Positions 15,072-22,972 of a stretch of DNA of 64,000 bases are shown here, in pieces; the stretch's first letter is position 1; every line of letters starts with the position of its first letter. Origin of the DNA: JAEYZM01 sp943372195 (GTDB lineage Bacteria; Bacteroidota; Bacteroidia; Sphingobacteriales; Sphingobacteriaceae); NCBI GenBank assembly GCA_943372195.1, contig CALRXS010000002.1, positions 62,001 through 126,000 of the forward strand, read 5' to 3'. The notes under the pieces were generated by a model, which ran no database searches, was not told the origin of the DNA, and worked only from the letters and a program-made list of their open reading frames with translations. Made by a program: the position numbers and the translations under genes.

Positions 15072-15926
15072 TACAGCTTTTATCATTCTATCTTTTCCTC
15101 GGATGTCTTTTCTCAATTCAGGCTTCTGCCAATTTTGATTATCGAAAAGTTTAATAAGTTCATCAGCATAGCTTTCATTGATTTCAAAATATAAATGAGT
15201 GGCTTTAGTCGAAGTATTTTCTATAAGATTTATAATTTTTTTATAAAAAACCAATGGGTCATTATCATTTACAAATAATGCTAAAGAAGGCTCATAATCT
15301 AAAACATTTCTTCGCATTTCAGATTTTTCAGATTCTAATACATAAGGCGGATTGCTTACAATCACATCAAAATCGGCATCTAATTGTTCTAGTTGAAGAA
15401 CATCTTGATGATGTATAAATAATTCTACATTATTCTTTAACGAGTTTTTCAATGCAATAGCAATTGCTTCCTTAGAAACATCTATCGTATTAACTTTTGC
15501 TTGAGGTATGTTATATTTTAAAGTAATAGAAATACAACCAGAACCAGTACCAATGTCTAATATATTTAATGATTGATCATCTTTATGATCTTTGATAATC
15601 CAGTCTACTAATTCCTCTGTTTCAGGTCTTGGAATTAAAACACTTTCGTTTACTTCATACTGTAAACCATAGAACTCTGTATGTCCCATTATATATTGAA
15701 TGGGTTTATGTTCATTTAACTGAAAAGCTATATAATCTAATTGCTCAAAAATTGAAGCTGGTAATAAATCGTTTTCATTGAGAATTAATTGTATAGTATC
15801 ATATCCTAAAATTTCTTTGAATACAATTTGACTAATACTTCGAGCCTCTTCTATTTCATAGTTGCGTTGAATTAATGATTGAAAATTTTGAAAAGCTTCT
15901 TTTAGGGTTTTTATTCTAGAAAACAT
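15060..15926 (-). CDS. prmC: Release factor glutamine methyltransferase PrmC
   Basis: 288 residues. N-terminal helical bundle (1-75) that recognises release factors; a linker with 'PIQYIMGHTEFYG' and 'VLIPRPETEELVDWI'; then a SAM-binding Rossmann fold with 'ILDIGTGSGCISI' (122-134) and the N-methyltransferase motif NPPY at 192-195. It methylates the Gln of the GGQ motif in release factors 1 and 2. Divergent from ribD, with 35 bp between starts. Confidence 0.96.
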   Translation of the reverse strand: MFSRIKTLKEAFQNFQSLIQRNYEIEEARSISQIVFKEILGYDTIQLILNENDLLPASIFEQLDYIAFQLNEHKPIQYIMGHTEFYGLQYEVNESVLIPRPETEELVDWIIKDHKDDQSLNILDIGTGSGCISITLKYNIPQAKVNTIDVSKEAIAIALKNSLKNNVELFIHHQDVLQLEQLDADFDVIVSNPPYVLESEKSEMRRNVLDYEPSLALFVNDNDPLVFYKKIINLIENTSTKATHLYFEINESYADELIKLFDNQNWQKPELRKDIRGKDRMIKAVLIR

Positions 15927-15961
15927 GGTTAAAACTAAGAATAAAAATTTATTTTTAGGCT

Positions 15962-17005
15962 ATGAATTTAAACGAGCAGTACATGCGCGAAGCCATTGAA
16001 TTGGCAAAAAAAGGCTTAGGTAAAGTGCAACCAAATCCTTTAGTGGGGGCTATTATTGTTCATGAAAACAAAATAATTGGCAAAGGCTATCATCAAGAAT
16101 ATGGCAAAGCTCATGCTGAAGTAAATGCAATTAATGATGTTATTCAACATTATGATAATGCTTTAGAGCTATTAAAAGAGAGCAGTTTATATGTAAGTTT
16201 AGAACCTTGTTCTCATTTTGGCAAGACACCACCATGTGCCGATTTAATTATTAAATATCACATACCCAAAGTATATATCTCCAATACTGATCCTTTTCAA
16301 TCAGTGAATGGAAAGGGAATTGAAAAATTAAGAAAAGCGGGTGTTGAAGTATTTACAGACCTACTCAAAGAAGAAGGCTATCAGCTTAATAGAAGATTTT
16401 TTACCTATCATACTTTACAAAGACCCTATGTAATTTTAAAATGGGCAGAATCACAAGATTCATATATCAGTGTCGCAGAAAATCAAAGAAGCAACATCAG
16501 TGGTGCTGTAGCAAAAAAATTGAATCATCAATGGCGTTCAGAAGAACAATCTATTTTAATAGGTACTAAAACAGCAATAGTTGACAACCCCTTTTTAACA
16601 GTTAGAGAAATTGAAGGAAGAAATCCAGTTAGAATTATCATCGACAAAGACCTAAAATTAAGTACTGACCTGAATATATTCAATGAAGACTCTAAAACCA
16701 TTGTATTTAATAGTAAAAAGACAATGCAAGAAGGTAATGTATTATATGTTGAGATAGATTTCTACGGACTCGTACCACAATTTATATTATATCAATTGTA
16801 TTTGATGGAAATTCAATCAATCATAATTGAAGGCGGAGCATTTACAATCAATGAATTTTTGCAATTTAATTTATGGGATGAGGCAAGAATATTCAGATCT
16901 AAAGCTGAACTTAACCAAGGTGTAAAAGCTCCCAAAGTATCTGGTAAATTAATGTCTAAAACAGATTTAGGTGACGATGAACTGTTAATTTACAATCGTA
17001 TATGA
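15962..17005 (+). CDS. ribD: Bifunctional riboflavin biosynthesis deaminase/reductase RibD
   Basis: 347 residues. The deaminase domain (1-145) has the zinc site H51-A-E53 with C83 and C92 in 'EPCSHFGKTPPC'. The reductase domain (150-347) has 'RPYVILKWAESQDSYIS', 'ILIGTKTAIVDNPFLTVR' and 'IIEGGAFTINEFL'. It carries out the second and third steps of riboflavin synthesis from the GTP-derived pyrimidine. The stop overlaps the start of the DMT transporter by 4 bp. Confidence 0.96.
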   Translation: MNLNEQYMREAIELAKKGLGKVQPNPLVGAIIVHENKIIGKGYHQEYGKAHAEVNAINDVIQHYDNALELLKESSLYVSLEPCSHFGKTPPCADLIIKYHIPKVYISNTDPFQSVNGKGIEKLRKAGVEVFTDLLKEEGYQLNRRFFTYHTLQRPYVILKWAESQDSYISVAENQRSNISGAVAKKLNHQWRSEEQSILIGTKTAIVDNPFLTVREIEGRNPVRIIIDKDLKLSTDLNIFNEDSKTIVFNSKKTMQEGNVLYVEIDFYGLVPQFILYQLYLMEIQSIIIEGGAFTINEFLQFNLWDEARIFRSKAELNQGVKAPKVSGKLMSKTDLGDDELLIYNRI

Positions 17006-17868
17006 GTTTAATATTTATATCCATCATTCTATCTTCTTTATTGGTAATTTGTTTCAAAGTATTTGATACTTATAAAGTAAATATACCTAATGCGATAGCA
17101 TTAAATTATATATCAGCATCTGCATGCGGGTTAATTGCAGGATATGACATTATACAGAAGACAGACCTTTCTCAAGCTGAATGGTTACCCTATACACTAA
17201 TATTCGGATTGTTTTTTATTCTGGTATTTAATTTAGTGGGTGTGGGTGTGAAAACATCTGGACTTATGGTGGTGGCAATAGCGCAGAAAATGTCATTAAT
17301 CATTCCATTAACATTTAGTATATGGTTTTATAATGAAAGCTATGGTTTGATGAAGATTTTAGGTATTGTATTAGCATTAATTGCAATTTACTTTAGCTCT
17401 AAAAAATCTGAATCAATCAATGAAAAGATTGAAAGTAAAAATTTATTGATACCCTTTTTAATATTTTTAGGAAGTGGTATTGTAGATGTAAGTATAAAAA
17501 TATCTCAAGAACATTTCGCACAATCAGTTGATTTCTCAGTATTACTAGCTTTCATATTTGGTGCAGCAGGTATTGTAGGCATTAGTAAAATGATAATCAC
17601 TAAACAGAAACTAATGCTTAAAGATTTAATAGCCGGACTAGTATTAGGCTTATTTAACTTCTTCTCTACTTATTTTTTAATGAAAGCATTAGCTCAGAAT
17701 GAATATGAAAGTTCATTTGTATTTGCGATTAATAATATTGGTATCATATTGATTAATTCCTTTGTAGCTACAACTATTTTTAAAGAAAATTTGAGCAAAA
17801 TAAATTGGTTAGGTATTATTTTAGCTTTAGCTGCTATATTATTCATCTATTTTTCAAATGTTATTTAG
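17002..17868 (+). CDS. EamA/DMT family transporter
   Basis: 288 residues, about ten hydrophobic helices in two EamA-like halves (5-135 and 150-288). 'GVGVKTSGLMVVAIAQKMSL' and 'ALAQNEYESSFVFAINNIGI' occupy equivalent places in each half. Such proteins export or import small metabolites; the substrate cannot be told. Being coupled to ribD by a 4-bp overlap makes a riboflavin-related substrate conceivable, but this is only positional. It overlaps the next gene by 11 bp. Confidence 0.85.
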   Translation: MSLIFISIILSSLLVICFKVFDTYKVNIPNAIALNYISASACGLIAGYDIIQKTDLSQAEWLPYTLIFGLFFILVFNLVGVGVKTSGLMVVAIAQKMSLIIPLTFSIWFYNESYGLMKILGIVLALIAIYFSSKKSESINEKIESKNLLIPFLIFLGSGIVDVSIKISQEHFAQSVDFSVLLAFIFGAAGIVGISKMIITKQKLMLKDLIAGLVLGLFNFFSTYFLMKALAQNEYESSFVFAINNIGIILINSFVATTIFKENLSKINWLGIILALAAILFIYFSNVI

Positions 17869-18472
17869 TACTCATTACCATACTGTATCAAAATATTCTG
17901 AATCAATCTATAAAGATAAGGGAAGCAAGTTTATAGCTTGCTTACAAAAAGTAGAAAGTATAGAAGAGTTTAAGGTGTTTTTAAATGAAACAAAAAAGAA
18001 ATACCCTATGGCTGTTCATTACTGTTGTGCTTACAGAATCGGATATGATAAAAGTATCTTCAGGGCTAATGACGATGGAGAGCCAAGTGGTTCTGCTGGC
18101 AAACCTATATATAATCAACTCCTAGCATTTGATTTAACGAATGTAGCAATAATAGTTGTGCGTTATTTTGGTGGGACATTATTAGGAGTTCCCGGACTTA
18201 TTAATGCTTATAAGCAATCGAGTATTGATGCAATTAAAGAAAATGAAATAGTCATAAAAGACATATTAGAATTAGCAAAAATTGAATTTTCGTTTGAAAA
18301 AATGAATGAAGTGATGAAAGTTATTAAGGAGAATAAAATCAAAATAACTGAGCAAGATACAAACGAAAAGTACGAGCTAAACATTGAAATTCCTTTTACA
18401 AAACTCAATAAAAGTAAAGAATCATTTATTAAAATAGAAAGTTTGGTTTATCATTACCTGCAAAGTAAGTAA
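17858..18472 (+). CDS. YigZ/IMPACT family protein
   Basis: 204 residues. N-terminal IMPACT/UPF0029 domain with 'SKFIACLQKVESIEEF', 'HYCCAYRIG' and the signature 'NDDGEPSGSAGKPI' followed by 'VVRYFGGTLLGVPGLI'. A C-terminal ferredoxin-like domain (DUF1949, about 135-200) completes the YigZ layout. The molecular role is not settled; eukaryotic IMPACT regulates translation via Gcn2. Last gene of the ribD operon, overlapping the transporter by 11 bp. Confidence 0.92.
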   Translation: MLFSTHYHTVSKYSESIYKDKGSKFIACLQKVESIEEFKVFLNETKKKYPMAVHYCCAYRIGYDKSIFRANDDGEPSGSAGKPIYNQLLAFDLTNVAIIVVRYFGGTLLGVPGLINAYKQSSIDAIKENEIVIKDILELAKIEFSFEKMNEVMKVIKENKIKITEQDTNEKYELNIEIPFTKLNKSKESFIKIESLVYHYLQSK

Positions 18473-18483
18473 ACCAAACTTAA

Positions 18484-19359
18484 TTAATATGGAGTAACAA
18501 ACTCTGTTGATTTCTCTTGTGGTCTCACACTTAAAATCGGAATGCTAGATTGATTAATCATCTGTTGAGAATAAGGTCCGGCTAAGAAACCAGAACTAGA
18601 TTCTTGTTCAGTCATAATAATTATCAAATCAGCATCTTTTTGTTTTGCATAATCTAAGGTTACACTAGCCAAGTTTTTACCAGTCATGAAACCCTCTGTA
18701 GTAATAATTTTGTCTTCATTGATATAATCACAAACTTGTCTTGTAATTATTTTCAATCTATTAAGAACCATTGTATCTGATGAAGTAGAAACCCCTACAA
18801 CATGTATTGTAGAACCGAATTTCTTCGCAATATAAATAGCATCATCTACCTTCTCTCTTGTATCGCGTGAGCTATCTAGTGGTAAGATAATGTCTTTGAT
18901 ACCTTTTGTACCTGAATCGTCGTGTAATGATAATACCGGACATTTAGCACTATTTACCACTCTGAAAGTATTAGAGCCACCAATGAAATTCTCTACACCT
19001 TTAGAACCATGGGTACCCATACAAATTAGCGAGGCATTCATTTCTTTAGCATAATTTAATGTCTGAACATATACTGTTCCTTCCATTATTTTTTTATGTG
19101 CTTTGATACCTTGGTTGCTCAAATCAGAAATAAACTCATCAAACTTTGCATTGATTACGTTAACATCTTTCTCAGAATTATCTTTTTCTTTAACAAACAC
19201 ATTACGAATAAGGTTATTTACTGTGGTTGTCTCTTTTACATGAAGTAGATATACTTCAGATTTTAGATGTTTAGCTAAAAAAACTGCATGTTTGTACGCG
19301 ATAATTGATGTGGGCGATAAATCCATCGGTACCAGAATTCTTAAAAATTCTCTATACAT
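18484..19359 (-). CDS. Double-domain universal stress protein
   Basis: 291 residues from the ATG at 19359, chosen because USP domains begin 'FLRILVPMDLS' within a few residues of the start; the frame is open 21 residues further (to 19422) but that part is unlike the family. Two USP domains in tandem: 1-145, with 'GTHGSKGVENFIGGSNTFRV' near the end, and 150-280, with 'DIILPLDSSRDTREKVDDAI'. The first has the G-x2-G-x9-G(S/T) type nucleotide loop; the second is degenerate (EQESSSGFLAGPYSQQ). Role: cytoplasmic stress response, mechanism unknown. Divergent from the nucleoside phosphorylase. Confidence 0.85.
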   Translation of the reverse strand: MYREFLRILVPMDLSPTSIIAYKHAVFLAKHLKSEVYLLHVKETTTVNNLIRNVFVKEKDNSEKDVNVINAKFDEFISDLSNQGIKAHKKIMEGTVYVQTLNYAKEMNASLICMGTHGSKGVENFIGGSNTFRVVNSAKCPVLSLHDDSGTKGIKDIILPLDSSRDTREKVDDAIYIAKKFGSTIHVVGVSTSSDTMVLNRLKIITRQVCDYINEDKIITTEGFMTGKNLASVTLDYAKQKDADLIIIMTEQESSSGFLAGPYSQQMINQSSIPILSVRPQEKSTEFVTPY

Positions 19360-19442
19360 AATCTTAGGTTTTGTATGAAGATATGAATTAAAAGCAATTA
19401 ATTGAAAACCTTTTTTTAACATTATAACATTTATTAGCCTTT

Positions 19443-20315
19443 ATGAATATAAAGTCAAGCTCAGAATTAATATTAAATAGTGATAATAGTGTCTATCATT
19501 TAAATTTATTAAATGAAGATTTAAATGATACTATTATCACAGTTGGTGACCCTGATAGGGTACAAAAATTCAAGAAATATTTTGATAAAATAAGCTGTGA
19601 GAAACAAAATAGAGAATTTCATATACTCTCAGGAACTAGTGCTGGCAAAGCTTTCACAGTATTGTCGACCGGAATTGGTACTGATAATATTGATATCGTT
19701 TTCAACGAATTAAATATTCTAAGCAAAGTTGATTTAAGAACAAGAACCCTTAAGGAAAAGCCTCAAGACTTAAATATCATTAGAATTGGTACGAGTGGTA
19801 CATTATCAGAAGAAATTGAATTGGGTACTTATTTGCAAAGTGAATATGCGATCGGATTAGAGGGATTAATGCATTATTATCCGGTTAAAAAGCTTCAAAC
19901 AGAGCTTGAGTTAGAAGAATTAGTAAATATCTGTATTAAGAAAGAATTTCCATTTATAAATCCATATGCTATAAAAGCATCTGAAAACCTTTTGAATACA
20001 TTCAGAAACATATGTAAAAATGGCATAACAGCAACTTGCCAGGGATTTTATCACCCGCAAGGTCGATTTATCTTTGACAGACCCGTACCATCCGTATTAG
20101 TGAATTTGAGAGAGATAAATTGGCAAGGTAAAATCATAACAAATTTCGAAATGGAAACGGCGGGTATTTTGGGGCTATCGAGGTATTTTGGTTTTCAGGC
20201 AAGCTCAATATCATTGATATTAGCAAACAGAATTAGTAATCAATTTTTAGATCATGCAGATGTTGCAATGAATAAAATGATTGATACGATTTGGGATGAG
20301 TTAAAGAGTATTTAA
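19443..20315 (+). CDS. Nucleoside phosphorylase (uridine phosphorylase-like)
   Basis: 290 residues of the PNP/UDP phosphorylase superfamily. 'DTIITVGDPDRVQKFKKYF' (29-47) is the phosphate-binding Gly/Arg loop, 'FTVLSTGIGTDNIDIVFNEL' the next strand, and 'TNFEMETAGILGLSRYFG' holds the Met-Glu that contacts ribose. It would cleave a nucleoside with phosphate into base and ribose-1-phosphate. MqnB futalosine hydrolase belongs to the same superfamily and mqnA/mqnE are next door on the other strand, so a role in that pathway is possible, but the motif fits uridine phosphorylase better. It overlaps mqnA by 15 bp at the 3' end. Confidence 0.85.
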   Translation: MNIKSSSELILNSDNSVYHLNLLNEDLNDTIITVGDPDRVQKFKKYFDKISCEKQNREFHILSGTSAGKAFTVLSTGIGTDNIDIVFNELNILSKVDLRTRTLKEKPQDLNIIRIGTSGTLSEEIELGTYLQSEYAIGLEGLMHYYPVKKLQTELELEELVNICIKKEFPFINPYAIKASENLLNTFRNICKNGITATCQGFYHPQGRFIFDRPVPSVLVNLREINWQGKIITNFEMETAGILGLSRYFGFQASSISLILANRISNQFLDHADVAMNKMIDTIWDELKSI

Positions 20316-21014
20316 AAACTGATTGATTGCTTTGTGTTTTTCTTCGTTTAATTGATATTGAATTTTATTTTTTAAATAATCTTCAACATCAAAATTTTTG
20401 ATTAAGTTTTCAGATATCACTTCATCAACTTTCAGAACTCCATTAGCTAATGCATTATTGAATTTTTCAATAAATTCTGCATCAATTTCTTTGTTTGCTA
20501 CCCATGTTGCAAATACAAATGGTAATCCATTATATTTTTTCCATTCTTCAGCTAAATCATATTGATAATCATATTGACCAATTAATTCAAAAGTTCTATC
20601 CCCTATTAAAACAAAGGCTTCTGAATTATTTATATTTACTAAATCAGTAGATCTATCAAGCCATTCGACATTTATTTGCCAATATTTTTCAACTAATAAT
20701 TTGCATAATTTATTCGATGTTCTTGAGTGATTATCTAAATAAATTTTTTTGATTTCATGAACAGGTACATTCGAAAACAAAAAAACAGAATTCACTTCAC
20801 CATCAGCTGATATACAAAAATCAGAAATAATATTTGCATTAGGTATTTCAGGTATGGTAGCTATAGGTATAAGTCCGATGTCGACCACATTATCTCTCAA
20901 TTTCCTCGCGCATTCAGCAGGTACATCCAATCTAAAATCGAAGATTGAATCTTGTTCTAAACCTTTTATAAATACTTTAGAATTTAAATAAGAGACTACA
21001 GAAATTTTATACAT
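20301..21014 (-). CDS. mqnA: Chorismate dehydratase MqnA (futalosine menaquinone pathway)
   Basis: 237 residues. MqnA removes water from chorismate to give 3-[(1-carboxyvinyl)oxy]benzoate, the first committed step of the futalosine route to menaquinone. The sequence has the family start 'ISVVSYLNSKVFIKGL', 'DVPAECARKLRDNVVDIGLIP' and 'EAFVLIGDRTFEL', in a periplasmic-binding-protein-like fold. The start overlaps the histidine phosphatase by 8 bp, which in turn overlaps mqnE by 1 bp, so the three genes form one coupled unit. Confidence 0.94.
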   Translation of the reverse strand: MYKISVVSYLNSKVFIKGLEQDSIFDFRLDVPAECARKLRDNVVDIGLIPIATIPEIPNANIISDFCISADGEVNSVFLFSNVPVHEIKKIYLDNHSRTSNKLCKLLVEKYWQINVEWLDRSTDLVNINNSEAFVLIGDRTFELIGQYDYQYDLAEEWKKYNGLPFVFATWVANKEIDAEFIEKFNNALANGVLKVDEVISENLIKNFDVEDYLKNKIQYQLNEEKHKAINQFLNTL

Positions 21015-21612
21015 GAAAATGATCGGTATTATTGAAATCTAGCATTTCAAATTTATTGTCAGAATACTTCAATCGGTACAAAGAAACATTTGAATGAGGG
21101 AATGTATCCATATTACTCAATGGAATATTTAGTAATTCACAAAGAATTAATCTTAGAGCTCTACCATGCATACAAATCAAAGCATGATTCACAGGTTCTG
21201 AAATTATTTTATGGATAGCGATTTTTTGGCGATTGTTTACTTCGATCGGACTTTCACCACCTGGGAATTTGAGGTGTAAATCACCTTCCATCCATTTACG
21301 AGTAAGCTGTTGAAATTCTTTTTTCATTTCAGCTGTAGCTTCTCTTCCTTCATTAACTCCCCAATCTAACTCATCTAATTCATGAAGCTTTATCCACTCG
21401 ACACCCTTATTTATAAAGGGTTCTACCGTTTGATGGGTACGTTTTAATGATGAAGTATAAATTCGATCAAATGGTATATGATGGTAGGCTTTGTAAAAAG
21501 AACGAGCTTGTTGTTGACCCATTTCATTTAAGTCTGAGTTCACTCCCCTACCTTGTACAATGCCTCTTCTGTTGAAGTCGGTTTCACCGTGACGAATTAT
21601 ATAGAGTTCCAT
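21007..21612 (-). CDS. Histidine phosphatase (phosphoglycerate mutase-like)
   Basis: 201 residues. The catalytic signature is at the very N-terminus: R7-H8-G9 in 'LYIIRHGETDFNRRGIVQGR'; later 'IYTSSLKRTHQT', 'LHELDELDWGVNEG' and 'CMHGRALRLIL' give the second Arg, Glu and second His of branch 1. It dephosphorylates an unknown small phosphorylated metabolite. It is embedded between mqnE and mqnA with overlapping ends, so its product may belong to menaquinone or linked nucleoside metabolism; no phosphatase step is known in that pathway. Confidence 0.92.
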   Translation of the reverse strand: MELYIIRHGETDFNRRGIVQGRGVNSDLNEMGQQQARSFYKAYHHIPFDRIYTSSLKRTHQTVEPFINKGVEWIKLHELDELDWGVNEGREATAEMKKEFQQLTRKWMEGDLHLKFPGGESPIEVNNRQKIAIHKIISEPVNHALICMHGRALRLILCELLNIPLSNMDTFPHSNVSLYRLKYSDNKFEMLDFNNTDHFHV

Positions 21613-22808
21613 TAGTTTAATACAGGTAATTCAATAAATCCTTCTCCTTCTTCTATTGAAAAATCGTAATCTTTATAATCTTTAATTACACCATATAATG
21701 TATCTCTCTCAATAGGGTGACGCCCTACTTGCTTAATTAAATCTACTAATTGGCGTGTGGTTAACTTCGGATTTTGCTCTTCTGATCCGGCCATTGAATA
21801 AATCTTAGTCGTATCATCAATTGTACCATCAATATCATCTACTCCGAACGCTAATGATAATTGAGCAGTTGATCGACCAATCATTGGCCAATAAGCTTTG
21901 ATATGATCAATATTATCTAAGAAAATTCTAGCAACAGCATAATTTTTCAAATCTTCAATCACGCTGGTTTCAGGCACATTCGACATTTCATTGTCTTGAT
22001 TTCTGAACTTAAGCGGAATAAAAGTATTGAAGCCCTTTGTTCTATCTTGTAATTCTCTCAAGCGATTCATATGATCTACACGATGAGTATATGACTCAAT
22101 ATGTCCGTATAACATCGTACAATTCGACATTAGTCCGAGTTCATGCGCAGTCTCATGAATTTCTAACCATTGAGCTGTAGTAGCTTTATCGCCACAAATC
22201 TCTGCTCTAAGTGATTCGTCAAAAATCTCAGCACCACCACCAGGTATAGAATCTAATCCGGCTTCCATCATGATTTTCAATCCTTCTTCAACACTAACTT
22301 TCGCCTTTCTGAACATGTATTCATATTCAACGGCTGTAAATGCTTTTATATGAAGATCTGGGCGTAAAGCTTTTATAGATTTAAACAAGTCACAAAAGAA
22401 TTCTAAGGTTAACTTCGGATGTACACCACCCACAATGTGTACTTCTGTAACAGGCTTATTCTCGTACGATTTAATTATATCAAGCATTTCTTCTTTACTC
22501 AATACCCAACCCTCATCTGCTTGCTTTAGTAATCGAGAGTAAGAGCAAAACTTGCAGGTAAAAACACAAATATTAGTAGGTTCAATATGAAAATTACGGT
22601 TAAAATACGTTATATCGCCATGTTTCTTTTCTCTGATATAATTGGCTAAGATACCTAAAGTAGATAAATCAGCATTTTCGTAAAGGTAAACAGCTTCGTC
22701 AAAAGAAATTCGATCTGAATCATAAACTTTTTGTGAAATTGTCTTTAATACTTCGCTAATATTCTTTGAATTTAATATGGTATGAATAGAATTAGATGAA
22801 ATGTTCAT
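21612..22808 (-). CDS. mqnE: Aminodeoxyfutalosine synthase MqnE (radical SAM)
   Basis: 398 residues. Radical SAM enzyme with the cluster-binding C81-x3-C85-x2-C88 in 'PTNICVFTCKFCSYSR', SAM-binding 'HIVGGVHP' and 'DSIPGGGAEIF', and a C-terminal part 'YWPMIGRSTAQLSLAFGVDDIDGT' typical of the MqnC/MqnE family. It adds the 5'-deoxyadenosyl radical to the MqnA product, giving 6-amino-6-deoxyfutalosine. MqnE is preferred over MqnC because of its length and its pairing with mqnA. First gene of the unit mqnE-phosphatase-mqnA. A -7 element (22814-22821) lies only 5 nt from the start codon. Confidence 0.93.
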   Translation of the reverse strand: MNISSNSIHTILNSKNISEVLKTISQKVYDSDRISFDEAVYLYENADLSTLGILANYIREKKHGDITYFNRNFHIEPTNICVFTCKFCSYSRLLKQADEGWVLSKEEMLDIIKSYENKPVTEVHIVGGVHPKLTLEFFCDLFKSIKALRPDLHIKAFTAVEYEYMFRKAKVSVEEGLKIMMEAGLDSIPGGGAEIFDESLRAEICGDKATTAQWLEIHETAHELGLMSNCTMLYGHIESYTHRVDHMNRLRELQDRTKGFNTFIPLKFRNQDNEMSNVPETSVIEDLKNYAVARIFLDNIDHIKAYWPMIGRSTAQLSLAFGVDDIDGTIDDTTKIYSMAGSEEQNPKLTTRQLVDLIKQVGRHPIERDTLYGVIKDYKDYDFSIEEGEGFIELPVLN

Positions 22809-22813
22809 AATTG

Positions 22814-22821
22814 CAAATGTA
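22814..22821 (-). promoter_or_regulatory. -7 promoter element of the mqnE operon
   Basis: TACATTTG on the minus strand, a perfect TAnnTTTG match. Only 5 nt separate it from the mqnE ATG, which predicts a leaderless or nearly leaderless message, or else a different true start. Confidence 0.45.
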
Positions 22822-22925
22822 ATTGTTTATACAACATTTCCCTAAAGAATTGGTTTTACACATTTAATGTTAGTAACAAATTGTTACAAAGCAAATACTT
22901 AACAATTAATTAATATCAATATCTT

Positions 22926-22933
22926 TATATTTG
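22926..22933 (+). promoter_or_regulatory. -7 promoter element of the T9SS cargo gene
   Basis: TATATTTG, a perfect TAnnTTTG match, 39 nt before the chosen ATG at 22973. It overlaps the alternative TTG start at 22931, which is therefore not a start codon. Confidence 0.55.
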
Positions 22934-22972
22934 CTAAGAATTTCAGGTCGAAAAATAATAAAACACACTTAT

